Positions 49,675 through 62,400 of a stretch of DNA of 64,000 bases are shown in pieces (the first letter of the stretch is position 1; each line of letters opens with the position of its first letter). A program made the position numbers and the translations under genes. This DNA comes from Dirofilaria immitis. Taxonomy: Eukaryota > Nematoda > Chromadorea > Rhabditida > Onchocercidae. The notes beneath the pieces were generated by a model. That model worked only from the letters and a program-made list of their open reading frames with translations, was not told the origin of the DNA and made no database searches. The DNA lies in NCBI GenBank assembly GCA_024305405.1, contig JAKNDB010000068.1, positions 2,226,501 to 2,290,500 on the forward strand. The letters are read 5' to 3'.

Positions 49675-49980
49675 CCAATTTAATTTATGTAATTAAAATG
49701 TGTGCTTCTAATTTTCATTTATCATCGCATTCATTTTCAATATTTTTTAGAATTAATAGCTTTTGTGACGTACCTTTATTATAAGCAAGTTGAATCTATT
49801 TCGAATATTTTTTCAAGACTAATTGCATTAGAAGACTAAATTTAGTATATCGATCTATAAATTATAACAGATTTGATATCGGCTGGCAAAAATGTTTGTA
49901 CATCTCGAATGAGAAGTTTATTGAAGTTCGTTGCGCAAAATTTTCTTAACGTTTTAATTCATTTCAATTTATTGACCTTG
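49675..49980 (+). repeat. Old direct duplication, copy 1 (partner about 50570-51120)
   Basis: The blocks TTCTAATTTTCATTTATCAT, CGCATTCATT, AGCTTTTGTGACGTACCTTT and ATTATAAGCAAGTTG occur here and again at about 50590-50690. Further on, TTTGTACATCTC.ATGAG.AGTTT.TTGAA and GCACAAAATTTTCTTA-like blocks occur near 49895-49950 and 51030-51080 in the same order. The spacing differs, indicating a diverged duplication of a roughly 0.3-0.5 kb segment. Confidence 0.75.
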
Positions 49981-50569
49981 AATTGTGTGATTTTTTTTTC
50001 AAATTAATGTGCAGTAATAGGTATATTTCAGTGGTGCTATTCTGTAAAATCTAAATTTTAGTTATGTTTCAGTTTTGGAAGCGAATCCATTAAAATTAGA
50101 TGCACTTATAAATTTAATAACCAAATTTAACTCATCTCTTTTTTTTTTTTTTTTAATGTTAAAATGATTGAAAGTATGTAAGCGATCTATAAATAACAAT
50201 TTTTCTTTAACCTATATTGATTCTGATTTTACTTGCTGATTAAATTTGTCACCGATTATTGCTAGTATAGAGAGCAATTCGAAATTAAAACCGTTCATCA
50301 TCTATATCTTCTTATCAGCAACAATTTTTTGTTTTTTTTTTCAACGGAAAATTGCAAAATATCGCAAAAAAATCGGTTTATAACTAATAATTGCTATTGA
50401 GAATAATTTTCTCCACCTGTTTAAATAATTATTAAAAATATTTGAGCTATGTTGGATTATTAATCACTAACTTACTTTTGCAGTTTTCATTTTTATCTTT
50501 TCTTTCATTTTTTATTTTTCCTTTTTAATGTCATAATTTAAAGAAGTTTAAAGTCTTTCTTTTTGAACA

Positions 50570-51120
50570 ATATTTATGTAAAATGTAATTAAGATGCATC
50601 GTTCTAATTTTCATTTATCATCGCATTCATTTACAGTATTTTTTAGAAATAGTAGCTTTTGTGACGTACCTTTATTATAAGCAAGTTGTAATTATCTCGA
50701 ATACTTTTTCAAGTATATCTATCTCGAATACTTTATCTATCTCGAATACTTTTTTCAAAGTATCTTTTCAAGATTGTAATAAATTGGTTTTTTCTTTTTA
50801 TGCATAATTGCTTCAGTCATTAATAACTGTCTTCGGGTAAATTGGATAATGTTGATGATTCGATGTGATAAAGGCTATGCTCTGAACTTCAGAATTCGAT
50901 TTTTTCGGGAAAAAATTTTTTTATTCGAAATTTGATATGTGTTGTTTAGAGAACGAATTATCAAATATTAATTTTGAAACATAGTTATTCCTTATTTTTG
51001 CTCTATTTAGATTATCAGATGAAAAAATATTTGTACATCTCCATGAGGAGTTTGTTGAAATTCTTTGCACAAAATTTTCTTAGTATTTTTTCCTTTTTTT
51101 TCTTTTTTCTATTTTTTTTT
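50570..51120 (+). repeat. Old direct duplication, copy 2 (partner about 49675-49980)
   Basis: See copy 1. This copy is longer owing to inserted local repeats of a CTCGAATACTTT motif near 50695-50755. Confidence 0.7.
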
Positions 51121-51458
51121 TTAACTTTAAAAGGTCTGAATGTCTTCCATTCTCGTCACTGCATTCCCATTCGAATTCATGAGATTCATTCATATTTCAA
51201 ATTACATGATATACTAAATTATTTGAAAAGTTAACTCCTCTATCCATTTCACTTATTTCATTTATTGATAATATTTTGCAAATTATGAAAAAAGACGATT
51301 AAAATGATACAGAAGTTTTTTTTCGGTTTATTTTTAAAAATCTATTGTTGATATGTTGAAAATTGATGAACTTCTATTAGACGATAACTCTTTTGATGCA
51401 TACATTTGAGATTATTTGAAAAATTTTTCATCTTATAGATTTGCAAATATATCACACA

Positions 51459-54036
51459 ATGGACGTAATTTATGATTATTTGCTTGGTGGAATCAATAAT
51501 TTTATTCCTGAAAATGGTGGACCACAGTGTCTTGAAGTTTGTTTCAATTCAATTTTTCTATTTTTGGCAAAAGTTTGTTTGTCTAATGAAATCTGGAATT
51601 TTATCTCAATCGTTTGATTTTCATCATGTCAATTCTGATCATAAATTTAATCTAGATTATTCATTTTTAAATCTTGACTCAATATAACTTATTGGAAACC
51701 GTTGAAATTTTTCCTTCTAATTAAATTGATATTTATCATTTAGATATTTGAACTTATTCATGATGACTTCAAAATATAGAATATGCAGAGAAAAATATTT
51801 CAGAAATACATTATTTTATCATTTAAATTTTTGAAAATTTCAGTTTCTATCGTTATGGCAAAGAGTAGTGGAAACACTTATATTGGTACCATTTGCTATT
51901 GCAGGAATAATTATTTCATCAAAAAATCTTGAAGTATTATCAATATTTATATTATTTAGCATCATTTTCAGATTGAAATTTGTTGCATACATAGGTCATG
52001 AAATTATTAGCAATCATTCAGAAACGATATCGCTTTATTTTCAGATTTTTACAGGAAATTCAGTGTTTACTTTTTTTTTATATATTTTTGAAAAGCAGAT
52101 AAATAAATGATAAAATTCTTGCATATTTCTATTCATGTATTTTTAGCCTATTAATCTTCCTAATTTTGATAAAGTATCAGTTTCCGTCGATAAAAATGTC
52201 GTATTAACTAATAGTGGTAAAAATCTTGTCAAATATTATATTCTTACCTTTTATTGCTTTATTTTTGGCTCTGAGATAATCTACAAATTGATAAATAGGT
52301 ACAATCAATCATTTTTCTTTGTTATTCATTTATCAATAAAACAATATGTATAATATTGAATATTAAGCATTCGAAAGCAATTAAATTATTGATAATTATG
52401 AATTTTTTTAGTTTAATACATTGTTAGAAGAATTTGTACAAATTATTAGCAATATATAGTGATATTTTATTAAATATAACTAATGTGAGTAATTTTATCT
52501 TTTTTTTAATGATCAAAAATCATTAATATTAGTCCATTTTTAAATATTATGAATTAATTTCATTTCAGGACAGTTATATTTATATTAAATCCATGCCATA
52601 TCGCATCAGCATTACAAATATTGCTTCTTATGATGGGAACGAATAATCATAAAATGTGTCTTCTTTTCCGTTTTCAAATGTATATGTTACCTGGAGCATT
52701 GCTATCTTTTATGTTCCCATCGGTAGATTCACGTATGGTAAATTTTTTTTATCGTTGAAAAAAAAATAGCTTTATTTAAAGAAATATTTAAAAGTTTCAG
52801 GTAGAATTAAATTACATTATCGAAACTACGAGCAAATAGAAAATTTTTTTTTTCTGATGTTCAGTAAGAGCGAAGTTACTTACGTTTGATGTGAAGAATA
52901 ACAGTGTTCATTTTAAGACATCTGAAATTTTTTTCAAATATAAGCAGCAATATAGGAATCACAAAATTACTGCAGAAGAAAGGCAGAACGATCGGTGTGC
53001 ATCTATAGGCAAACCTGATTCATACAGTACACAAATTCAAGAAGTTAATATTATTAAAAAAGTTTAAAAAGTTACTTCGCTTTTGCGATTTTTAAGGAAA
53101 AAACAAACTGAAAGAAAAATGAACCTTTTTCTAAATCATGTAAATTAATATTTTTATTTTAATAGCTAACTACTAAAATATTTCCTTTCAAATCTCAGTA
53201 TATCATTATAAATGCATGAAAAATGTTTTCAGTTTCCCGGTGAAGTACTTACATATTTTGCTCAGCATTTATTGATACTGGTTGTTCCATTTTTTATAGT
53301 TTATATAAATGGTATGATTATTTTCTTGCGTTAAATCTATTAATATGACTTTTTGAAAGGATATTGCGTTAATATATTTCTGATGTATTTCTTGGATTTG
53401 ATTTTTTATTTTCGTTTTTAGAATTACTAGGAATTTTTTCTTATTCCAAAGAAAACTATGAAATATTATCCCTTTAAAAAAAAAAAGTTATAACAAAAAT
53501 ATGATAGTAATTTTCTATTCAGGTACTTTTTAATTGAATCATTTCAAAGTTTTGCATGGTATATATTCAGCTTCTCTATCATTGTTCTCTATCATTTTTC
53601 ATTATTACAATTTCTTGGATGGGTTAGTTTTTATTTATTCCTTTCAAAAGTTTTATTAAAATACAAAATTTATGAAATTATTGAATATGTCGTTGATTTA
53701 AGAATTCCATCCTTGATTATTTCGTTTTTTCAAAAACTTGTCTCAGAAATGATTCGAAATGTAAATTTCCGTTCGTTACATAATCTTCTGATGCATTAAT
53801 AATAAATGGTATTAATGATTTAATTATAGGTAACACAAGCAAATCTTGGCTATATAATATGTCCAGCATTGAACGATCCATTTTATGGTAGATTTTATCG
53901 TCCGATAGCCGTAACACATCAGGGGATTCTGATGCTGATTGTTACGAAAATTTTTAATATTTCTATCAAATATATCATCCAAGCTGTTCATTCTGGTGCT
54001 TTTTTACATCGACGACAGCGGTTTTCCATCCATTAA
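51459..54036 (+). CDS. TMEM164 homologue (multi-pass acyltransferase-like)
   Basis: Seven exons (51459-51536, 51844-51933, 52147-52298, 52569-52737, 53233-53311, 53523-53622, 53830-54036) give about 290 residues, matching vertebrate TMEM164 (about 297). Recognisable blocks: YDYLLGGINNFIPENGGPQC at the N-terminus, FLSLWQRVVETLILVP, the TVIFILNPCHIASALQILLL segment, FRFQMYMLPGALLSFMFPSV, the EVLTYFAQHLLILVVP span, LYHFSLLQFLGWVTQANLGY, and ICPALNDPFYGRFYRP near the end. Vertebrate TMEM164 is reported to be a Cys-dependent acyltransferase that makes polyunsaturated ether phospholipids. The Cys of the LNPCH motif is the natural candidate for that residue. Exon 6 lacks one T near 53530, and restoring it keeps GTFLIESFQSFAWYIF in frame. 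An acceptor lies about 20 bp before the ATG. Confidence 0.88.
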
Positions 54037-54567
54037 ACAGACCGTTCCATTGAAAGATCAAGTGAAAGAAAGAAATTTATAGATCAGGAAAGGGAATAAA
54101 AACAAATATTGTCTGATTGTAAGAAGGGCGGAAGATAGAAGTTAGGCGTACAAGGAAGCCATCACAATGTTAATTGGTCATTTTGATATATTATCTCTCG
54201 ATAAATTGATTAATTTTTACGAACCTTGTATTCTGCATTATTCATATCATTCCAGTATCTTCATTTTATTTAACGATATAAACATTTTTCGAATTGAAAA
54301 AAAAATTGATGTTTAAGATATGTAGCATTAATTTCAACATCGTTGTTGAAGTTATTAGTTATCATCGAGTAAAAAGTTCAAATGTACTCAACAAAAATCA
54401 TTCTTTATCAGTACCAAAAAAAAAAAAGGAAAAATTTGAGAATAATTATTTCCGGGTTTTAACAAATTAATGCGGAAGAAAATTAAAAAAAAATGAAATG
54501 AATGGATTAGATGAATTTGCTATATTAATTATCATAACAACAAATAATTGTATTGTTATTTTTAATT

Positions 54568-54580
54568 ACTATCATTATTA

Positions 54581-54620
<40 letters not shown>

Positions 54621-54668
54621 TTATTATTATTATTATTATCATTATTATTATTATTATTATTATTATTT
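54568..54668 (+). repeat. (ATT)n microsatellite
   Basis: An ATT trinucleotide run with a few ATC variants. The Tyr/Leu-rich frame over it (54498-54704) is a repeat translation. Confidence 0.95.
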
Positions 54669-55086
54669 TATTTCATTTATTTTTTATTTTTTTGGATGAA
54701 ATAAATCAATCAATAAATAGGAATAATTATAAAATATAATATACACATATATTTTTCATCATTCTCATTGTTTATTTCATCCATTTGAAAAATATATATG
54801 TTTAAAAGTATGAGACACACAGGAAGGAATTTCCTTTATTTTACTGCTAAATTGAATTGTTGATAAGTAATTTGGGTTATATCATTCTACTCAAGCGATT
54901 GTCCTCTTTGAACATTGCTCTTTCATCATTTCTTGCATGATTACATCAACATTCGAATATCACAATATATACATATATATATAGTTGATCGGGCGTACTT
55001 CTCATTCTTGTTGTCCTTCTGACATTGTTCTCGAATAACGATAGATGATAACCGTTTAAGTAAACATTGCTTTTATTGAAATTGAA

Positions 55087-55300
55087 ATCAAATAATTTAG
55101 TGAACTTTCGATATTGTCCATGGAAACTATTCTCGAATAGAACCTGACTGATATCGATTTAAGTAAGCATTAGAATCAAATAATTTAGTGAATTTTGATA
55201 TTGTCCATGGAAACTATTCTCGAATAGGACTTGATTGATATCGATTTAAGTAAGCATTAGAATCAAATAATTTAGTGAATTTTGATATTATCCATGGAAA
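55087..55300 (+). repeat. 87-bp tandem repeat, two and a half to three units
   Basis: ATTGTCCATGGAAACTATTC recurs at 55113 and 55200, and as ATTATCCATGGAAACTTT at 55287. The linking ATCAAATAATTTAGTGAA and GATATCGATTTAAGTAA blocks are also shared. Copies are nearly identical. Confidence 0.85.
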
Positions 55301-57353
55301 CTTTTATTTATTTTTTTGTTATTTTAAACTATAATTGTAATATTTAGTTATTTCGAAATAGAAAAATTTGAAATAGTTGAAATTTGGAAAATATCGAATT
55401 ATTCTGCTCATTTCCTTTTCGCTTTCTCCTAAATTCATTTCATTATCCGTTGAATGGATCCATATTATTTTATAGCAAGAATCTGGCAATATTTTCTTTT
55501 TTATGTTTGATGTTAATCTTTCTTCATGCATGATCTTATCACATTGATAAATGCAAATGTTTTACGTATACTAATTTGCAAGATATCATATCAATACTAA
55601 TTTGTGACGATTTCAATTTGCATTGAAATTGCAGTAATATTCCTACTTTATTTGTTTGGATTAATTTACATTAGATGATGTAAAGGATAAAAAGAAAAAA
55701 CTGTACATAATGCCGGTAACTTTGACCTTTAGCCCCATTCAAATGATATTAATTGATAAAAGGATGGAATTTTTTTTAAGAAATTTGATGAAGAGAAGAC
55801 AGGATGAGAAGAATAAAGTAATTTTTTCATGTAGAATATTGATCAAATTAAGAAGGAAAAATAATGCTAGTAAAAATTAATCGTTCATACCTTCCGAAGA
55901 TTTAGGATGATTTCTAGAAAAGTTCACGAGAATTTTGTAGGTTAAAATGATAGAAATTTTCTCGACATAGTTCAATTGGAAATTTTTATCAATTACTATT
56001 TCATCCATGCTTATTTATATACCATTCAATTTTACTGATTAGATTGAGCAGATCATAAGCTGTTCATTGTTCTAGCAGTAACGTTATGTGTTGCAAATTT
56101 GATAAATAATTTGTATTTAGGCCGAGATAAGAGCTTATCTCAATAACAATTATAGGAAGAAATAAATACTCTTATAAGTTATCAGTGAAAGTTTTTGAAT
56201 AAAAACGTTTGCAAGTTTAATTTGTTAATTTTTTCAAATTAATTCAATAAGTCAACCTTTTGTTGCTATTATATCATTAATTAGCAAGCAAAAACTGATA
56301 GATAAATATATCATTGATCTAAATCATTGGAAATTTGAAAATAAATATCATTGCTTAAATACAATAATATGCTGAAATTACATCAACTTATCCTTTACTT
56401 TTGAATTCTTATAAGAAATGATATGATTTTAAATGATCGTTTTCTTCGAGAATGAATAATGATGCATATATATTTATAATGAAATAATTTTTTTTTTTCA
56501 GGAATTGATTATTTATTTTTCTTCGACAGTAGCACAATAATGTATTATTTGAATGTAGTGATCATTGTAGTATTATATTCGTTTGGAAAAATTTCTGTAG
56601 AAAAGTGAGTTTACATATATTGTATCAATTATCAAATCATGATATTATATTGGTTTAATTTTATTAATAATTATATATCAAATATATATCATCACTGTGG
56701 GTTTGATATATATATCAGTTATTATTACTTTATTACTTTAATTATTGATTAAATACTAATCTCTTATTAATATATTCTTTCATTAATTTTAGAAGATATC
56801 TATCATTCAAATAATCATTCAATTATTAGTAAAAGTTAATTATTTAATCAATTAGATGTTAAAAATATATTTATCAAAATAAACCTATATTATATTATCC
56901 ATTTATCTTATTATCAATATATATATATCTTAATTATCCACTTATTTCATTATCAATATATATATCTTAAGTATATATTGTGTATAATAATTGGATAATT
57001 CGGATAATTTAATGCAAATTATATGCTTATATTTTTCATTTTATTTATGTAAAAAAATCCGTTAATTAGGGGTATTTTTGATTTAAAAATCTTTTTAACG
57101 AAAGAAAAACTGAAGCTATTAAGAGAAAAATTTTGCTGTTGAGATAGGATTTTAAATGTTGCAACTCGGACTGAACATCTCAAGCGAGACCGCATTAATA
57201 GTTGCTTCCGATGTTGAGTTAATGACTACTTCGTAAGAAGTGAAGTTTTATTGAAGTGGTGTTTTATTCAGCATTGCTTTTAAGAGATGTAGTGGATCAA
57301 AATGTCAGTAGTGAAAGAATTCATATTATAGTACCAACTGTGAAAAGTGCGAA

Positions 57354-58689
57354 ATGTCAGTGGAGAAAGAATTCATAAAGCATGAGGTTGTACCGGATGT
57401 TGTGCCAAAGGCTCCTACTAAATTGCTCAGTGTCAGTTACCGTAATCTCACGGTGAGTATTTAAGGGATATATGCTAAATATATGATTGTATTATTTTAT
57501 AGTTAACAAAAGTAATTCATATTTATATAGCAAATGATTGAATATGTTTTTAAGACCGATAGATCACATTATATTTTAATTATATATCAAGTACATTATC
57601 AGTTATATTGTTTATCTTACATACGAAAGGAATGATTTGAGCCTCATCATTTTCTTGATCTGTATCAATTCAATGAAATCCAAAAATTCTTCATTCAGCG
57701 CCATAATAACTCAAACTCAAGCCAATTTCATGTTTACCATTAATTGTTAGTGTTTTATAATGTTTGATTATGAGAAATAAGACTATCTGGGAAATATTCA
57801 GGTAAATTTGGGCAATGAACTTACGCCGACGCAGGTGAAGAATCAGCCGACGAAAGTCTCGTGGGATGTAGAGGCGGGAAATTTATACACACTTGTCATG
57901 ACTGGTATCCGAAAAATTTGAACTGTTATTATTAACTTTAATTACAATTATTTGATTAACATAAATGAACCAAAAATTTTAGATCCGGATGCGCCATCTC
58001 GAACTAATCCTAGATTCCGGGAATGGCATCACTGGTAAGTGGACATTTCTTGGTTATTTTCTAGAACTTCACTGTCTATATTTCCAATGAAAAGTTCGCG
58101 ATATTAAAGAAGATGTTTCGGGCATAATCTCTTCTCACAGGTTGATAATCAATATTCCTGGACAAGATGTTAGCAGTGGCAAAGTATTATCCGAATATAT
58201 TGGATCGGGCCCGCCAAAAGGCACAGGTAAATATGATAACAGTGCCATATTTCCCAGAAAAATATGATTTTTCTTTGAAACTGAATATTCTTTCATATAA
58301 TTAATAATAGATATATCGAGCCAGTCAAATGACTGGTCTATTAATCGAACATTTTTTGAGATGCTCTATTGAGTATTGATGCTAGTTTCATTTATAGGAC
58401 TTCACCGTTATGTATTCTTGGTTTATAAACAACCTGGAAGTATCACAGATACTGAACATGGACATCTTACCACTTCAGGGAAAGTCGTGCAAATTTCAAA
58501 GTTGCCGACTTTGCAAAAAACACAATTTGGGAGATCCAATTGCTGGGAACTTCTTCCAGGTTATCGAATATTTCATCAAATTCGATTCAGTTATTAAAAT
58601 TGTATATAAATTACAAGTTTTAGTACATTTTAGGAAAAAATAATATTAAGATTAAAAGCAAAGTATTTCAGGCTCAATATGAGGAATGA
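57354..58689 (+). CDS. Phosphatidylethanolamine-binding protein (PEBP/Ov16 family)
   Basis: Exons 57354-57452, 57802-57904, 57983-58034, 58141-58226, 58398-58559 and 58672-58689 give about 173 residues. Both PEBP signatures are present: [20 protein letters not shown] with WHHWLIINIPG, and [20 protein letters not shown]. The end reads [14 protein letters not shown] plus AQYEE. These residues line the anion-binding pocket that binds phosphate head groups. PEBPs act in lipid binding and Raf/MAPK-type signalling. The best-known filarial member, Ov16, is secreted, but this one has no signal peptide ([17 protein letters not shown]), so it is probably intracellular. Exon 5 lacks two bases (a G in the GGG run near 58480 and an A in the A6 run near 58515). 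Restoring them gives [18 protein letters not shown]. Intron phases are otherwise consistent. Confidence 0.92.
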
Positions 58690-59481
58690 CATTAGCAAGT
58701 CAGCGACTGATACTTATTAATTTGTTTTTGTAACATTTGAATGCCGCGATTTTCCTTATACTGTTATTTGCGATAATCTTTTCCAAATGAATAATAACAT
58801 ATATGTCGATTTATTCAGATTCTTTGATTTTTTTACATTTGTTCGAATTGGAGTTATTTTCACTTCAGAATAAATATTTTTATATGTTTTTTATGCATCA
58901 GGCAGGTTTTTAAATATTTAATTAATGATCTGCACTTCAATATACTATATGTTTCTTTACTTTCAAAGCATTCGTTCGAGCTCGAGTTATTTTTAATTCA
59001 ACATTTCCTTTCTTCCAAATCTCTCTTCATCAATGAGATTTATCCATTCTCTAAACTGAGATTTAAATGTTTATCATCGTTAATTTGTAATAGGCATAAG
59101 TAAAATAAAAGTTAAATAAATTCTCTCAGTATGGAATCATTGAAGGAATGACAGGTGCATTGCGTAGTTCTGCTTGATGAAATTATGTTGCTTTCCTAGC
59201 TTCATTCTATTGAAAGAAAAATCAAACGACTAGATGTTGTATTTTATTCATGATATTCCCATGACCGAGGGTACTTTACCGTCCATGTGAATTTATTTTG
59301 TGCTGCAATTTACGTTCTGTTTCGCACAAAGAATCATTTTTTGTTTTTGTGAGTTTTTAAATAAGTGTTAAAAATGTTGATGTCATTAGTATGTGTGCTT
59401 ATTGGAAGTGTAGGTAACATGGAGAAGAAGTATGAGTCGTATTACGTCTGTTTACATTTTTACGCTAAGTATATTTGACGT
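58690..59481. other. PEBP-AIF spacer
   Basis: Intergenic DNA with no recognised gene. A GTTGCAG acceptor at its right end precedes the AIF start. Confidence 0.5.
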
Positions 59482-62400
59482 ATGTTGCAGGATTTCGTTC
59501 GATCAGTGATGATGATGCATCGATTTTGTATAGTGGGATCGCAATTACATCGCCTCAAATTTGTATATTCGATCAGTCCTACCAATATTGCAATATGTAG
59601 ATGTAGTAGCAGTAGCGGCACGACATCAAGTGATGATAAATTAAGCACGTTGCCTCAAGGATTGCAGAAATTGGTTTGTTAATGCTTGCATTATTCTTTA
59701 TCACTTTGTAATACACGTCGAAGAAATTTTATTACGCAATAATTGCATTAACGTTGTATTACATTTACCTATAATTAGGTGTAATAATTATATAATTGCA
59801 AAATATCTAGTTAATTGTTTTATATACTCTTAGAATTTGATATTAGTTGTTAAACTTTCTAAGAAAAATGAAACACATATTTTCTTGTTGATGTAAATAC
59901 ATTATTTGAACTCTCATAGTGACAAAGATTAATGATTCTACTCTTGACTGAAATGATTCCTTAATAATTAATTTGGCATCTTTATTAACCTGCAATTTTC
60001 TGCTATCCCTAGTTTTATCATAGTTGCAAAAGATTTTTCAATGAATACTAATAGTTTTTGGTATTAATAATTTTATGTAATATAATCATGCATTTATTGT
60101 GAGTTATTGATTCATATTCATACTTGATGATTTCAGGCTAAGTTAAAAGTTGAAGAATGGCCTCATATTAATCCTGGTCCTCCTACAACTCATGATGACA
60201 TATCAATTCCTTTCAAAAAATTTGAGGAAGCGAAGAAAGATTTTATGCCTACCTTCAATTTATATTTCTACAGCTCCATAGTACTTTTTGCTGTAACTTT
60301 TTATTGGGTTAGTTTGCTTTGAACGTTGTTTTCTGTATTCTCCAATACTTTTCATCGCGGCATATAAACTTCATTTCTCTGAAATATGCACTGGTTGTTG
60401 TTAATATCTGAATCAGATAATCAGCTGTTGGTATGAGAAGACATGAGAGTTTGATGACTGCTATGATGAGCATTAGATATCAGTAAATTTCTATATCGTA
60501 GGATTTTGATTATCATAATTTTAGGTATTTTTATCGAAGATATTTGGCCATTCAATGCACGAGCACCAGTGAAGTCGTATCGAGAACGACATAAGGGCAA
60601 AAAATCTTCGGAATCATCAGATGGTGCTGGTTCAAGTGGTGGCAAAACATTGGCAAGTGTTGCTGCAGCGAGCACAGCATTGGCTACTGATGATAGCGAA
60701 AAGGTCAAAAATTAGTATCCTTTCTCTTTTTTCATAGTTTTTCTAAAATCTAGTTTCCGTGTTTAGTGTATAGTGTATATATCTCAGATAATGTGTTGTT
60801 TTAAGCTAAGATTTTTTGCTTGAGCTTTTGTTTTCCTTCTGAGAATCTTTCTTATTTTCTGTCCTATATTTCCATTTTGATTTTCAAAAGCGAAAGGCAT
60901 CTAGAAGTTCAATCCTACCAAATAACTTAATCAACTACCTCCTTTAAATATTTGAAATATTGTCGCTCAATTATTTGCCTAATTATTACTTTACAATTCT
61001 AGTTTTCTCATTCTTTTAGCTTCTAGTTGATTCAATAAAAATTTATCCTCCATTAGCTTTTAAGTAGAATATTATTACGACATTTCATCTGTTTCAATAT
61101 GGCGTTCATAATTTTTATACTCTTTTCTTTCTATCTGAAATATCTAATGTATTTTGAGCCTATATTTCTTATATTTCTCCAGTTTTCCTTTTTTTTTGTT
61201 GTTTTCTTTAGCTCTAGGTAAGCAAAAATTGCTAAATAATTATCGATAAAGATTTGAATGCGGCTTATTGTGATTGCATTGGTATTTTCCACAAATGGCA
61301 TGACATGATTTTGGCCGGAATCACATAACAAAATTCAAAATCTACTTTGATTTTATTAGTAAAACTAATAAATTTGTTGGATTTATGGCAGCAACATTAG
61401 CAGAGTAATAATACATTTTAACTTGCCCATCATATTATCGTTATGTTCTGCTATCCACTGAGCATATTCCGGGGATTGATCCATAAACGAGTTTAGCAAA
61501 TAAAATTTGACATGGAAACATGAAATAATTAGGATTCTTTTAGGAGGCAGTCGCTGATACTGAAAAAGATGTGAAAGTTGACTCTTCTGCTGCTTCTTCT
61601 TTAAGTTCAGCCAAGGGAAAAAGACTGTAATCAGTGAGGAATTCAAAGTTCCAGAGGAGACTAGTGCAGTGGGAACGAAAAACGAAGTTGTAGTGGACTC
61701 GAAAAAACTACCTGAAGAAATACCTTATTTGCTGATAGGTTCTGGTACAGCATCGTATTATGCTGCTTTGACAATAAGGGCTCGAGATGCAGATGCCAAA
61801 GTACTAATAATAGGTGATGAGAAGCATCTACCATATAATCGACCTCCACTATCGAAAGATTTGTGGTGGTATGGAGAAGATAAGGTTGGTGTATTCGCAA
61901 TTATTTCTTCACAAAAACCTAGTCGGGTTTTAACTATTCTTGTGGTTCTTTTATTAGTGACTAAAATAAATCCATTGGAATGCTCGTATTGAAATATTTA
62001 AGGACGAATTATGGTTTCATTTAGGTAGTTGAAACTTTGGAATATAAAGGCTATAGTGGAAAGAAACGAGACATATATTTTGAAGCACCAGGATTTTCGT
62101 AGCACCGGGTGAGATTGAGTCAGCTGAACATGGTGGTATAGCGTTAATCAGCGGGCATCAAGTTGTTAAGCTTGATTTGTCAACGCAAACAGCGTATCTT
62201 GATGATGGACGTTCATTAAAGTATCAAAAATGTCTTATAGCCACAGGTAAAAGTTTGTATTTATTTTCTAAAATCTCTTTTCTAATCCTTAAATTTGTTT
62301 TCTTTTCAGGAAAGCATTCATTAAGATTATTTACGCAATCATAAAAAGGCACAATTGAATAAAAACAGATTTACAATGATTTAATCATTTTTTTCACTTC

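Larger units (their letters stand above)
47671..51458. other. About 3.8 kb AT-rich intergenic DNA
   Basis: Very AT-rich, with many poly-T/poly-A runs, a (GT)n tract and an old direct duplication (listed separately). The open frames at 48881-49204, 49162-49365 and 50974-51234 are low complexity and unsupported. Confidence 0.5.
54037..57353. other. About 3.3 kb mostly non-coding
   Basis: AT-rich with simple and tandem repeats (listed separately). One possible first exon lies near 56541-56605: MYYLNVVIIVVLYSFGKIS followed by a GTGAGT donor, resembling a signal peptide, after a strong polypyrimidine acceptor. No downstream partner exon was found, so it is not called as a gene. Confidence 0.45.

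Noticed and set aside
54498..54704. Tyr/Leu-rich 68-codon frame
   Set aside because: Translation of an (ATT)n microsatellite.
60421..60708. 95-codon minus-strand frame
   Set aside because: Antisense of AIF exon 3.
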